In this document: positions 1 through 10,926 of the stretch, in pieces | How the letters are laid out: each line of letters opens with the position of its first letter | Numbering within the stretch: position 1 is the stretch's first letter | Source: Epiperipatus broadwayi | Lineage: Eukaryota > Onychophora > Udeonychophora > Euonychophora > Peripatidae | Direction: 5' to 3' | Assembly: GCA_028023455.1 (NCBI GenBank) | Contig: JAQFVV010000002.1 | Location: 33,913,706 to 33,977,705, forward strand | DNA length: 64,000 nt | Notes under the pieces: generated by a model | The model's input: only the letters and a program-made list of their open reading frames with translations | Told to the model about the DNA's origin: nothing | The model's database searches: none | Position numbers and translations under genes: made by a program

Positions 1-1325
1 CTGGTTTAAAAGATTTAAAAATTAATGCTAATGACATTCTGGTAATTTTTGATGTTGCTTTAAATGTAATTTTGCAACGCTGCAATTTGCCAAACCATAT
101 TATTGCTTTAATTAAACATTGTCTCTTAAACACATATTTTGTGTACAATGGATAACATTACAAACAAGGTTCTGGTACTCTTATGGGATCACCTATCTCA
201 AGATTAATAGCTGATTTATTCATGGAAAGTATAAAAACTCGTGCTTTAGAACCATCATCTTTAAAACCTCATATTTGGCTCAGATATATAGATGACACTT
301 TTATCATAGGGTTACCTGGAAAAAATAACTTAGATGATTTTTTTCTCACATTTAAATAATATACATACTCATACTAAATTTACAATGGAGACAGAGTCTG
401 ATGGAAAACTTCATTTTCTTGATATACTAGTCACCAGATCACCAAATATATTATCATTTTCTATTTACAGAAAGGATACACACATGGACAAATATTTACA
501 ATTACATTCTCATCATCACCAACTCAGATTGTTTCTGTAGCCAAAACTTTTCTGAAAGAAGAAATAAATCATATTAATAGTGTTTTATTAGCAAATAGTT
601 ATAATAATAAATTTATTTAAAAAGCCTTAATTCAAGACCAAAATGGTCAAAATAGGCAACAAAAAGAAGATAAATCAGCTCTTAGAATTTGTATTCCATA
701 TACAGACAAAACTACAGACAGTATTGGATGTATATTAAAATACTATAATATAAATACAGTGTTTTCTACTCATCAAAAACAGTAATATAGTAACCAAACC
801 TAAGGATTCAATCCCTCTTGAATCTCATGGTGTTTATAAAATCTCATGTGATAATTGCAAAGTTTCTTATATAGGTATGAGTAATCGTCACATCAATGTT
901 AGCAGAGATGAGCATGCTAATGCAGTTAAACAACACTCATCATCATCAGCACTCTCACTCCATACTATAGATTCAGGTCATAAAATTAATTTTTGTAGTA
1001 CCAGGATCATATCCAGATTTGATAATCTCTACCAGTGTAAAATCAGAGAAGCCATTGAGATAATAAAAAGGCCAGATTGTATCAATAAGCAAGATGATAC
1101 ATGCAAACTTCCTCCTATTTGAAAAGATTTTTTTTAAAAATTTATTTTGATTTAACATTTTTTTCTATTGGTGGAGCTTTCACGTTATTTTCAAATCAGT
1201 GATTGTAGCGCCTCTACAATCATCTTTCTACCATTTATCACTCAGTAGATGACGTGTGTGACCAAGTTGTCAGTATATTAATATTATTTTTTTTTAACAT
1301 GAATGAACCTGCAAAATATGTCATA
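1..1325 (+). pseudogene. Penelope-like element PLE-1, broken reverse transcriptase + GIY-YIG copy
   Basis: This is a decayed Penelope-like retroelement, which in intact form encodes a reverse transcriptase fused to a GIY-YIG endonuclease. Bases ~170-310 encode GTLMGSPISRLIADLFMES and then LRYIDDTF, the RT motif with the YIDD catalytic pair. After a frameshift near 350 the frame 334-540 continues with TMETESDGKLHFLDILV and YRKDTHMDKYLQ, typical Penelope RT C-terminal motifs. Stops and frameshifts follow (near 155, 540, 785). Bases ~835-1122 encode the endonuclease: SCDNC, then VSYIGM (GIY-YIG core) and RDEHANAVKQH. The last ~190 bp match the ends of the PLE-1 pair at 47.4-49.1 kb. The copy runs off the left edge of the window. 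It is certainly non-functional. Confidence 0.9.
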
Positions 1326-2100
1326 TATATATATGAAACAGTTATAGTAGGATGATAAAGATAAAAACTTTGACAATCATTAGATCACTATTATAAATTT
1401 AATTTTGAACTTTGATAAACCAAACTACCTGTATTTCAAATATCTAGTTTTACCAGGTATTTATTATTCTTGACATTCACTATTTATAGTTATTCAAGCT
1501 TATATTTTAGTCCAACATCTTAAATAAGGTACTCATGACATAGTGTTTAGGTTATCTGCCTGACCTACCTGTTTGAGTCTGATCAAATATGTTGAAGCAA
1601 TCCTAGATTTTTTCCATATATCTGATCCATGTACAACCGAAATATTAACCAATGATCGGTGAATAGGTTTTTTGGATTATTATTAGTTATGGATAGAAAT
1701 CTGAGGATAAATTGTGTTGTCAGATGAATGATAGAGATAAATGCACATTTTTCTACAGATGGGACATCTTATATCCCTCCAACTAATTGGTCCATATTTT
1801 ATCTGTATTATTTTTTTAATCTAAATTTTTAAGATACTTAAACAATAAAGATGAACAACAATTTGTTTATAATTAAATAGTTGTATTAATAGACATTATA
1901 AAAAACGAGCATTTTTTTTAGAATAGACAGATAATTTGTAATTTACATTAAATCATCACATTCCAATAACAATTTTAAAACTAATATTAGATGTTTACAA
2001 ATATATACCAAAATATCAAAACTATAAAATGTAAATAATGGCATCCTGTTTAATATAATTTAAAATAATTACTAGATCATATTATATGGACGCATCCCAA
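1326..2100. other. AT-rich stretch, nothing recognised
   Basis: No reading frame, repeat or motif that I can support. The sequence is uniformly AT-rich with homopolymer runs. Confidence 0.5.
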
Positions 2101-2109
2101 AATCCCAAA

Positions 2110-2420
2110 ATTTTGTAATAAAAAATTGTATATTTATGTTTAGGTGTTTCAAATTGAATCTCCTTCAAAGGACTATCCATTTGTATCAGTCAAAAAATGT
2201 GTTCCACTTTCCAAAGCAGTCTTGAACCTCTTGCAACATGATGCTTTTCAATGCTTCCATCATTTTTTTATTCACCTCTTCCAAGTCCACAAATGTTTTT
2301 CTTTGAGGTATTTTTTCACTTGGGGAATAAAATCACAAGAAGTAAAATCAAGAAATATGGTAGATGATTAAGCTAATAAATGCTGGTTTGGGTTTATAAT
2401 TGTTTTATACTAGAGACTTT
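2110..2420 (-). pseudogene. Tc1/mariner transposase C-terminal remnant
   Basis: The reverse strand reads KTFVDLEEVNKKMMEALKSI, then QDCFGKWNTFFD, a stop, YKWIVL, a stop, RRFNL. This matches the pattern of the last ~60 residues of mariner transposases: an F-x-D/S-x-E-E-V helix, an A-L-K-x-I helix, then an FxxCFxxWK-like motif. Just upstream the residues ISWFYFL and FYSPSEK look like a decayed version of the CDFFLFP segment that carries the third catalytic Asp, here lost. Two stops and at least one frameshift disable it. No terminal inverted repeat could be placed. The family is inferred from motif memory, not a search. Confidence 0.6.
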
Positions 2421-3420
2421 GTGTGCTAGCACATTGTTGTGGTGAAGTCAGCACTCTCCACTTTGCCACAATTCGGGATATTTTCATTTCACCATATTAC
2501 ACAAATATTTAAAAACTTTTAGATAAAATGCATGACAATTCGAATGAATTCTGAGTGAAAATGCTGTTAGCACTAAAAAATCATCATCATCATGACATTG
2601 GACTTCATTCGCTGTACTATTTTGGAATGTGGTGAATTTAAATTCTCCATTAAACCACTCATAAACTTTCACATTTCCTAGAACAGCTTACTTATAAGCA
2701 GAACTACAACTGTTTCCCCTACTATTTTCTCTAACTGAAATAGAATTTCATATTCTAAATTTTTATTCATCACAAAAATCGACAAATAAGCTAGATGCAT
2801 GTGAAAGAACATTTACTACATGGCTCTACAACTTCACTAGATGGCGTTGGCCAGTAGATTGATGTGAAAGAGTCTCTTCAAAAGCCATTTAGCAGCTGAA
2901 GCATGTACTTACAATGAGCCTTTGTATTACATATTTGGTATGTGTATGTGTGTGAATTAATCAAACTATATCTTTCTATTTCCATTCTTTGGGTAAGTTC
3001 ATAGTCATTTCCTCATCAAATTTTTTTTACACTCATTAAAAATTTCAAAACATGAAGTTTTTTTTCCTTTCCATATTCATCTCCCCTTTTTATCTCTGTA
3101 TAAAAATTCATTTTCTGTACTTCCTTATTTTTATTGCTTTCTATTTTTTGCCATAACCAGATTTCATTTGGCGCAAATCTGAATTGTTTGCATTAATATA
3201 TTCCATTACACTAAATTACTAATCCTACTACCCTGTTTAATATATTTCCAATTTTTACAATGATATTCTTCCATCTTTTTATTTATAATGAATTCTATTC
3301 TACTTAAGATTGCAATATTTGTGTTTTTATTATAAAGTATCGATCCGATTTAATAATTTACTTACAACTTATACAATCTATTTTATTTGTGAAAGATTTA
3401 CAGGTGTCAGTGATTAAATG
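2421..3420. other. AT-rich non-coding stretch with one CTCF-like motif
   Basis: No gene is visible. The only notable site is the TAGATGGCG-type motif at 2834-2847, listed separately. Confidence 0.5.
2834..2847 (+). promoter_or_regulatory. CTCF-like motif
   Basis: The 14 bases TCACTAGATGGCGT match 12 of 14 positions of the bilaterian CTCF core CCASYAGRKGGCRS. It stands out as a CpG-containing, GC-richer island in AT-rich DNA. Binding is inference. Confidence 0.3.
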
Positions 3421-3421
3421 T

Positions 3422-3970
3422 TAAAGAAAAAAAGAAAGAAATGAAAGAAAAAAGAAAGGAAGGGAGGAAAGAAAGAAAAGAAAAAAGAAAAAAAGAAAAA
3501 AGAAAAGAAAGAAAGAAAAGAAAAGAAAGAAAACAAAAAAGAAAGGAAGGCAAAAAAGAAAGAAAGAAAGAAAAGAAAAAAGAAATAAAAGAAAAAGAAA
3601 ACAAAGATAGAAAAAAGGTAGGAAGGAATTCTGAAAAAAAGGAAGGAAGGAAAGAAGAAAGAAAAGAAAAAAGGAATGAAGGAAAGAAGAAAAGAAAGAA
3701 AAAAGAAGAAAAGAAAGAAAGAAAGAAAGAAAAAAGAAAGAAAACAAAGAAAAAAGAAAGAAAGGGAAGAAAGAAAGAAAGAAAGAAAAGAAAAAAGAAA
3801 TAAAACAAAAAGGAAGAAAAGAAAAAAAGGTAGGAAGGAATTCTGAAAAAAAGGAAGGAAAGAAGAAAGAAAAGAAAAAAGAGAGAAAGAAAAGAAGGAA
3901 GGAAGGAAAGAAGAAAGAAAGGAAAGGAAAGGAAAGGAGAAAGAAATAAAGAAAAGAAATAAATAAATAA
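3422..3970 (+). repeat. Polypurine GAAA/GGAA low-complexity tract (~550 bp)
   Basis: About 550 bp of almost pure purine on the + strand, built from irregular GAAA, GGAA and AAGAAA units with very few pyrimidines. An internal segment is duplicated: a GGTAGGAAGGAATTCTGAA block occurs near 3617 and again near 3830. Long frames on both strands (Lys/Arg/Glu-rich on +, Phe/Ser/Leu-rich on -) are by-products of the composition. Such tracts can form triplex (H-) DNA. Confidence 0.95.
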
Positions 3971-4595
3971 CGATCATCTATGGGCAACATAAGCTCATAT
4001 TTAGAGTCTATAAAATTATAAAAAAATATTTGCTAATATAAGGTACTATATGGAGCAAAAGGAATTTTACACTAAGTGAAGAGAAAGTTGAAAAAATAAC
4101 ATATACAGTTAAGGTTTCTATATAGCCTCCATAAATATTTTTATATTTTTACAGATCCCCAAATTCCATAAACAAAGCACATTAAAACATTGGGTTTCAA
4201 ACTTAGATTGACATTTAACAATGACTTTGTATTTACCATCTTCAAATGTTGGATTATTCACTAATGGAGGAGATTGCTCCAATGGGTCAAACTGATTGAT
4301 ATTAAACAGGACATATTTCTGTTGTTATACATATCCATATAATAAATATATATTTAAAAACATAGTCTACTGACATTTATTTATGCTGTATAATTTTATT
4401 TTGTAAGTTTGGAATTATAAAATGTACTTGTATCATGAAAAGTGCATAAAAAAGCATAATCATTGCTCATGTTTATATTAATGTAATTTTGTTATAAAAC
4501 ATTTGTGTCTACTAAAAAAGCATTGATGTGATGTAAAATAAAATGGCTACTACTTAAATGATGGCAGAAGTAACTGTCTTTAGGATATACACCCA
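3971..4595. other. AT-rich stretch, nothing recognised
   Basis: No coding or repeat signal that I can support. Confidence 0.5.
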
Positions 4596-4599
4596 GAAA

Positions 4600-4860
4600 G
4601 CTTACTAACAGCATATATTTTCACTACCTCTCTGCCCTCTACTGTAAGCTTTAGTAACTAATAGCTGCTGAAAGATAGTGCTTGCTGTTCTATCCAATAA
4701 GTCCAGACTATTCTCAAGCTCATGGATTTCATCAGTGAGGAGCTTTGAATCTTGGAGCAGTACATCTGGACTTTTAGGATCTAATAAACCTTCCTTCTGG
4801 CAGCTATCATTGCCCTCTCTTTTGTGCTATTAAGATATTAGCCCAAACTGAAAAAACATA
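4600..4860 (-). repeat. HH-A repeat, degenerate copy with hammerhead remnant
   Basis: Diverged copy of the HH-A family. On the reverse strand, 4743-4701 reads CTCACTGATGAAATCCATGA followed by GCTTGAGAATAGTCTGGAC: the CUGAUGA box and the AGUCUGGAC cleavage/stem I segment are kept, but the GAAAC box has become GAGAAU. The characteristic block downstream in the family (a variant of GATCTAATAAACCTTCC) is present at ~4780. It also contains a CTCF-like motif at 4632-4645. Confidence 0.6.
4632..4645 (-). promoter_or_regulatory. CTCF-like motif
   Basis: The reverse strand reads ACAGTAGAGGGCAG, 13 of 14 positions of CCASYAGRKGGCRS. It lies in or beside the degenerate HH-A copy. Function is inference. 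Confidence 0.35.
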
Positions 4861-5081
4861 TGTTTCAAATACAAGCCAACTTGCTTGTATAGCCCTTTAG
4901 AGCTGAAACTAGTTCAGATTCTACATGTAATGATGTCCAGAGATGGTGAAATACATAAGATGGAGACATATGATGGAATCATAGCACCTTTTATTGGTTT
5001 AAATCCTGTTAAAGTGGAAAATGTTCTCTCTATTCAAAACCCTTTCAAATCACTGTGAATTATTTAGATCTTTTCTTTATT

Positions 5082-5262
5082 ATCCAATACATAAAATTAA
5101 AAGTTGTGAAGCACTTGAAAGAGAAGCTATAAAGAGTGCAGCAAAAATATTAAATGCTTAGCGCTTTCAAGGTGGTTCATAAAGCACTAAGCATTTAATG
5201 TTTTTGCACTTTTTATAGCTTCTCTTTCAAGTGCTTCACACGCTTTTAGTTTTATGTATTAT
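5082..5262. repeat. Foldback (hairpin) element, ~80-bp arms
   Basis: Arms 5082-5166 and 5180-5262 are near-complementary, sharing GAAGCACTTGAAAGAGAAGC and its complement and ATTAAATGCTTAG near the centre, separated by only ~14 bases. It has the form of a foldback MITE. No coding capacity, and no ribozyme core was found in the arms. Confidence 0.85.
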
Positions 5263-5755
5263 AATATTAAGAGAGAAGTTTAAAATTCTTAATAATTTAT
5301 TATCCAAATATTTTTTCCACCACTGGTTTCTTTTTCCCCCACCTAAGCAAAAAAAATCATAAAATTTCTACTTCTTTTATTCCTTGCACATTTCTTCAAT
5401 TCTCTTTACAATTTATCCTGATTCTTTTCAACATTCTACACTCCAAAATTAACTGTTTAATACTCTCTTATCCCCATATAAGTACATTTTCCAATCAAAT
5501 TCTTATCCTATTTTTGCTTTTCTTCCCTGGAATCCAAAGTTTCAATCCTTACATTGAAGATTTAATGCTAGCACCTATTCTTTTATATATTATTTTTATA
5601 TAACTCCAAATTATTCTTTATTCATATATGTTCTCCATAACTATTTCCTTTTCTCTAACCAGGTTACCTATCCTCCTTTATTACTCCTCATAATTTTATG
5701 CTTACAATACATTCTTTATATATTTATCCCATTTATAATTTATTATTCCACCTTT
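5263..5755. other. AT- and pyrimidine-rich stretch, nothing recognised
   Basis: The + strand is rich in short C/T runs, but no open frame or repeat can be supported. Confidence 0.45.
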
Positions 5756-5756
5756 A

Positions 5757-5900
5757 TTATTAAAAGGAGGTTGTCTTGACAACAGTTTTAAATTGTTGAT
5801 TGTTACTGATATTGAGATAGTCTAAGTGTTGACTAGTTTTTAATGATATATGTATGTTCAAATCACCCTCTTAACCGTTATAGTTTTCTAACAATGCCCT
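5757..5900 (+). repeat. Short dispersed repeat (shared with 29.9 and 53.0 kb)
   Basis: The block GGTTGTCTTGACAACAGTTT, followed by AAATTGTTGATTGTTACTGA, is found in reverse orientation at ~29880-29960 and ~52960-53030. It is a small dispersed repeat of unknown class. Confidence 0.6.
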
Positions 5901-6249
5901 CTATGAATTAATATAAAGTCTAATTTCAAACAGCATGACTTATTTTGTATTTGAGTTTTCAGCTAACAATATGAACTGAGATATTTTCTTATATATGTGG
6001 AATAAAATTGTTTATATATTAACTTTGTATGTCCTTAACCCTTTATTGCCCAATAGAGTTGTTGTTATTTACACAATCCAATTAAAAACCATTTTTACTA
6101 ATCTATTTTCTTTCATATATTGTAATTTTCCAACATTTTAAATTTATTTTTAATTTTACTCATTAATAAAAGAAGTTTGTCTGATTTGACTGCTTTATTT
6201 TGCTCTTTACAATTCTCATTCGTTACATAATCTATTCAATTCTTTGTAT

Positions 6250-6560
6250 ATTCTGTCTACTTTGCCAACATTAGGTTGTCATTTTTTTTTTACTTTTGTC
6301 GTGTGAATCACCAGATGCAAATATATCTTCGATCGCGCATGTTGCAGTGTCCGCGACACCTATACGAAAGCGCTCATTCGTTCCAAAGAATGTGACCGGT
6401 TTTTGGCTCCGGACTAGCTGCATCAACAAACTTGAAACAAAGTTACACTACCAGAAGGTTTATCAAGCTCCAGTCTCTCAGAAAGCAAATGTCGAAGATA
6501 TCAACGTGAATTTGCTACTTCAGAATACACAAGTCAGGTTCTAATAAATTATATTTTTAT
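6250..6560 (+). other. Candidate exon or processed-pseudogene fragment (82-residue frame)
   Basis: A frame of 82 codons (6296-6544) lies in a patch that is visibly GC- and CpG-richer than its surroundings (CGATCGCGCATG, GTCCGCGAC, GAAAGCGCTC). I do not recognise the protein. No signal peptide, membrane segment or known motif is visible. A poly-pyrimidine run followed by CACCAG could be a 3' splice site at ~6314. The frame ends just before AATAAATTATATTTTTATT and an A run, as expected for the 3' end of a terminal exon or a retroposed mRNA. It could equally be a fragment of an unrecognised mobile element. Confidence 0.3.
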
Positions 6561-7080
6561 TAAAAAAAAAACAATGTCTGAGTTCTCTAAATGTTAAGGC
6601 AGCCAAAAGTCGATGTCGACTTGATAATACTTATAAATATATATATAGAAAACTTATCATTAAGTGAAATACATAATATATGAATGTTATTACAAGCTTT
6701 TTAAAAATCAATACTTATTGATTTTTATTTCAAATCTATTAGCACTTCGTATGACATCGCTTTCAAAACCACTTGATGTCAAATCAATTCCGTATTAAAA
6801 TATCAAATATTTAATCAGATTATAAAATCGTAAAGGTTTGCAGTTTTTAAAAAAAAAAATAGAACAATAATCATTCAATCTTGGGGACTCAGTTTTAAAG
6901 TGAGTTAAATATCATCTTATTTAAATTAAATACTAATTAATTATAGTATTTAATTTTGGATTAAATTTTAAAAACATCTACGCTGAAAAATAAATAATTC
7001 GAAGCAAATACCATAGACTTTTTTTATCACATTTCATAATTAAAGTAAGATCTCTCCAAAATATAACTTTTATAATTATT
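6561..7080. other. AT-rich stretch, nothing recognised
   Basis: No coding or repeat signal. Confidence 0.5.
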
Positions 7081-7082
7081 AG

Positions 7083-7927
7083 AATACAAACAAAATGTAT
7101 ATAGAGAAAAGCTTAATTTATTCAAAAACAGCATAGCATGCTTTCGACTAATTGGTAGTCATATTCGAACAATAGTCTAGTTGTCTGAGGAGCTTGCGTC
7201 ATTTATCAAAGAATAAACAAATTAGAGGATTTGTGTAAAATTTAAATATAGGATGTATATAAGTTCATTTAAATAAGCCACTTTTTTGATAAGAGATTGA
7301 ATGTTGTTGAAAATATGTTGTGCCTTCTTAATTTTACAATTAACATTATTTCTTTCAGAGCAAATGATTCTGGTAGATGCAGGTTCAAAGCTGTGGCAGT
7401 GTTTAGATTCATGTTCATAGAAAATGGATTTAGCATCTGTATTCATTTTAGTGTGATTATATTGTTATCTGTTCTGTTCTGTGTGTTCTTGGAGATAAAT
7501 TGGCAAGTGACTCTTCATAATAAACTGTGTGGCAGTTTATGTTGTTTCATCTGATTTTGTACACAACTTGGGACTTCTGCTCAGGGGGCATCTTGTCTTT
7601 AATGTTGTTAATTAGGTGATTCAAGGTGGGAGGGGTGAAAAGGCCAACTTGGTATGTTTCAGTGCAGATTTTGTTTATCCAATGGGTAGCCCCTGGCATA
7701 TAATGAGGTGATATCCAGGATTTTTTATTAGGTTGAATAGGTCTGTTTGTAATTTTAATGTAAGACCCAAACTGAATCTTTGTATCCAATGTTTATTCTA
7801 AGATAAATGTCACAAGTTCTTCAGACAACCATTTCTATGAATATGACTATCAGTTAGATGAAAGCATGCTAAACATATCATGCTGTTTTTTAATAAATTA
7901 AGCTTTTCTCTAGATACATTTTGTATG
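7083..7927 (-). mobile_element. Penelope-like element PLE-2 with inverted terminal repeats
   Basis: Left (7083-7221) and right (7786-7927) flanks are inverted copies: both carry GAGAAAAGCTTAATTTATT, AACAGCAT, AGCATGCTTTC and TAGTCATATTC, then GTTGTCTGA(G/A)GA(G/A)CTTG. They flank a reverse-strand Penelope coding remnant (separate entry). Inverted pseudo-LTR arrangements are known for Penelope-like elements. The CTGARGA word is the place where hammerhead cores sit in these families, but I see no matching GAAA box here. Confidence 0.75.
7222..7789 (-). pseudogene. PLE-2 linker + GIY-YIG endonuclease, frameshifted
   Basis: Reverse strand. The upstream frame (7789-7547) contains GLFTPPTLNHLINNIKDKMP then SQVVYKIR, the segment that normally precedes the GIY-YIG domain of Penelope proteins. 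After a stop the reading continues NCHTVYYEESLANLSPR, a degenerate C..-YY-E-(T/S) GIY-YIG core. The frame 7446-7222 supplies the C-terminal part: SIFYEHESKHCHSF, ASTRIICSERNNVNCKIKKA. The parallel with the PLE-1 and PLE-3 endonucleases (H-S-G-H, T/NPRI, C-KIREA) is clear. At least one stop and one frameshift inactivate it. RT sequence is absent. Confidence 0.8.
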
Positions 7928-8720
7928 AATTTATTTTGAATTACATTGTTCAGAAAAAAGTGTTTTAAAAGTTCGAATTTAATTATTAGAATATCAAACT
8001 TAAAAAAATATCCTTTCTATAAAATTCTTCAATATTATGTTGACAATCATTCAATATCATATGACAACTGCTAATAGGCTAATATATACTTCATCGTCTA
8101 AAAAAGGATTAGTAATATTTTTTTTACAAAAAACATTTAATGACTGCATGATTCGGTACAATATTTCAGATTAAGTGACTTTTTTTCACAATGAAGGTAT
8201 TACTAAACACAAAAATTACATATGACTTTTGTCGACCTATATCCAGTAAGTTTATTAAATATCTGAATAAATAGTTTCTTGAAAGATCATTTAATATTGG
8301 AGTACCAGAGACAAATAAGTTGAGCTTCTATTCAAATAGCTTTTGCTCTCAAGGTTATTCCTTTACTACTGCACTAAAACATACAATCTTATTTTAATAA
8401 TAAAATTGTGCGAATACACATATAACGTAAAGCTATATAAATGATAATTAACAAATTAAAAAGGCTTAGCCTTTTGAGAAAGTATATTTCTCATTAATCA
8501 TAGCCTGTTATGACTCACTCATAGGAATCATTATGTATGTACAATATGCAAACTTTATGCAAATGAGTCAATTATCCCATCTTTTTGATATAGCAAAACA
8601 TGATTCTTTGCGATTAGTGACACACATTATTGTCTTAGTAATTTATCATGTATCATTAAATGGTAAATGTTTTAGGAAAAAATTTTTTTTTCAAATACAT
8701 TCAACTATTAGTAATAGCAA
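7928..8720. other. AT-rich stretch, nothing recognised
   Basis: No supported gene or repeat. Confidence 0.45.
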
Positions 8721-8727
8721 ACAGACT

Positions 8728-8935
8728 AGTAAATAATACAACGTTTCAAGTGATGTTATTCTTTCTTCTTCAGGTGTTGGTGGTTTGAACATTGATGGTT
8801 CTAGCAGTGATACCATACCTGGATCAATAGATTTGTGAATATTGAATTTAAGGTGATATCCAAATGTCATTTTAAATTTGATATTCACAAATAGAGAGAT
8901 CCGGGTTTGATTCTTATGCTGGTCAGTAACATCTT
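8728..8935. repeat. Penelope-type end with hairpin and B-box-like sequence
   Basis: On the reverse strand ~8778-8735 reads CACCTGAAGAAG ... CACTTGAAACGTTG, the CTGAAGA/GAAAC pair typical of Penelope-like ends. Next to it lies a hairpin with ~26-bp arms (8831-8856 and 8867-8892) bounded by TTGTGAATAT and ATATTCACAA. Immediately right of it is CCGGGTTTGATTCT, resembling an RNA polymerase III B box. These could be remnants of one composite retroelement. Confidence 0.5.
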
Positions 8936-9204
8936 AAGAATAGAATAGAATAACACTGCTCAAAGCGTTATGCTATGTACTATTAACTTGTGTGTTATTA
9001 TTAACAGATGAATATATTTGAAAAAATTAAAATTTGAATTTATTTAAAGGAACTAAAATTTAATATTAGATGACAGAAATAACCCAACATACAATGATCA
9101 CAAGCTTTCAGACAAACACATTTTGTCTTAATATTTATAAGTCATGTTGGTTTAGAAAATTCCAAATGGTTTTTTTTTTCAATGACTTTTTATAACTCTT
9201 GTTT

Positions 9205-9600
9205 AAAAGGGGTTTGAACCCAGACTTTTAAGCTCCCTACAGTCATCCACTCCATACAATATAACCAATACACATGACCTCATACATGTGAAAAGGATAA
9301 ATGATCAATATACATATTTTACGCTGAACTAACACTCATCAGCCCAGGTTATCATCTCCTATGTATATATAATCAATGCTCAGTTTATACAAATCTACAC
9401 CCTTTGTGTATATGTGAGAGGTAATAATCTGGATCAACTGATGAGTGCTGGTTTAGCATGAAATATGTATATTGGAGAACATGTATCTTTTTCACATGTA
9501 TTTGATTATGTGTATTGGTTATATTGGATAGAGTGGATGTCTGTAAGGAGCTTGAAGATCTGGGTTCAAATCCCTTTTAATTACATCTAGGTTAGGTATA
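9205..9600. repeat. HH-C repeat, inverted pair with two hammerhead cores
   Basis: Two HH-C copies face each other: reverse-strand arm ~9205-9400, forward arm ~9405-9600. Each outer end has a B-box-like tRNA promoter element (GGGTTTGAACCC at ~9209 on -, GGGTTCAAATCCC at 9562-9574 on +). Each inner part has a hammerhead core. The forward one (9426-9479) reads CTGATGA, stem II GTGCT/AGCAT, GAAA, stem III ATA/TAT, site after 9471, stem I TCAA/TTGG, so all core residues are intact. The reverse one (9350-9306) has CTGATGA but AAAA in place of GAAA. Confidence 0.8.
9426..9479 (+). ncRNA. Hammerhead ribozyme (HH-C), core intact
   Basis: CTGATGA at 9438-9444; stem II GTGCT (9445-9449) with AGCAT (9455-9459); GAAA at 9460-9463; stem III A-T-A with T-A-T around a TG loop; predicted cleavage after A9471; stem I TCAA/TTGG with one G-T wobble. 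Fold assigned by eye; activity is not shown. Confidence 0.65.
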
Positions 9601-10918
9601 TATATTATACTTGTACTTCAATATTACATAACTCTTGATTATAAAACGGGTTACATATATATTAACCTATTTATCATACTGCTTTTACGCTATTTTTGTT
9701 TTTTATGATAGCCAGCTTATAGTTAACTAGCTAACAATCCAATATTGGTATTTAGCTATGATTAGCTAAAATATAAAACAAATATAGAAAATGGCTAAAA
9801 GCATCAGGTGGTGTGAGAGTGATGCTTATTGTTCTCCTATAAAAGACAGTTGGAGCAGTCTTTGTTCTGCAATGCCTATTTGACGATTATTTTTACATTT
9901 GTATCTTTACTGAAATTTCGTAATAAATGTATGTGTGGGTGTGCATGTGTGTGTATTAAAAGTTCTCACACAGTTTGAATAACTTGATGTGCTTGGAAGA
10001 TTATTGATTAGTGCAACAGAAATAATTATAATAATGGTAAAGTATGAAGCAATGATAATAAAGATAAGCATTATAAACCTTGTTTTTTTAATAGAGCAAC
10101 ATCGAATGGGTAACTTCAGTTGATGCAAATTCTCCAAGAACTGAAAGAAGGGAAGCACTTATAGATAAAAAAGTGTCAAGATTTAAGATGCTTTTAGAGA
10201 AATTCATTTTCAAGAGAAAGAAAGACTAGTAGAAGAAGTAGATGGTCACAAGTTTTTATTGGAAGGGCAAATCAACCAATAAAAGGAGACTATTTGTCTT
10301 ATATTTGACATAATGTAATTTACCTTCTATTTTTGGGATTCCTTGATGTACTAATGAAAGGTTAATGGGGTTAAAACTTATTTTGGGCAAAGGTACCTAT
10401 GCTTATTTTATTACTGCAAATGCTTCAATTTTAGATTGAGAGGGTTCAGAGAAAGAGTCTTTATTTTTTGTTGGATAGCATTATGAGGTCAATATTACTT
10501 AGAAAATATTTTTTTTATCTATGAGTCTTTAATGTAAGTCTCATTGATGTCTCCCCCTTCCTTATTTTAAAGCAAAATTAAATATTGGAATGTTTAAAAA
10601 AATAGGATATACAACAATCTCCCAAAATGCATATTACCTAATACTTGAGCGCAATAATCATTAGATTATTAAAGAGTTCAAACAGTGCTTTCGAAAATCT
10701 AAATGTTTTGTCTTTTTGATTTAAAATCAATGTCAATAACTTTCTTCCAACTCCCTTTATTTTATTTAGAATGAGAACTTCTAACATTGATGGAGTTGGT
10801 TTAGTATATGTCAGTAGAATGAAGAAACCACATATTTTTTATTTCATTGCCCTGAATTGCAAACATATAGAAATATCATAATCTCTCGTACATAATTTTT
10901 AAATAAACGTATTAATAG
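9601..10918. other. AT-rich non-coding stretch
   Basis: No supported gene. Short open frames here lack any recognisable motif. Confidence 0.45.
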
Positions 10919-10926
10919 GTCTAGCA

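Noticed and set aside
1195-1290. Hammerhead ribozyme at the PLE-1 ends (also 47450 and 49015)
   Set aside because: AGATGACTTGTGTGACC...GAAACGTC has the right words, but stem II cannot form in register with the core (C-C and T-T at the closing positions) and the first box reads TAGATGA. Kept only as hammerhead-like.
3407-3990. Several overlapping 120-190-codon frames on both strands
   Set aside because: They are Lys/Glu- or Phe/Ser/Leu-only translations of the polypurine tract, not proteins.
5082-5262. microRNA precursor
   Set aside because: The arms are far longer than a pre-miRNA and look like a foldback transposon.
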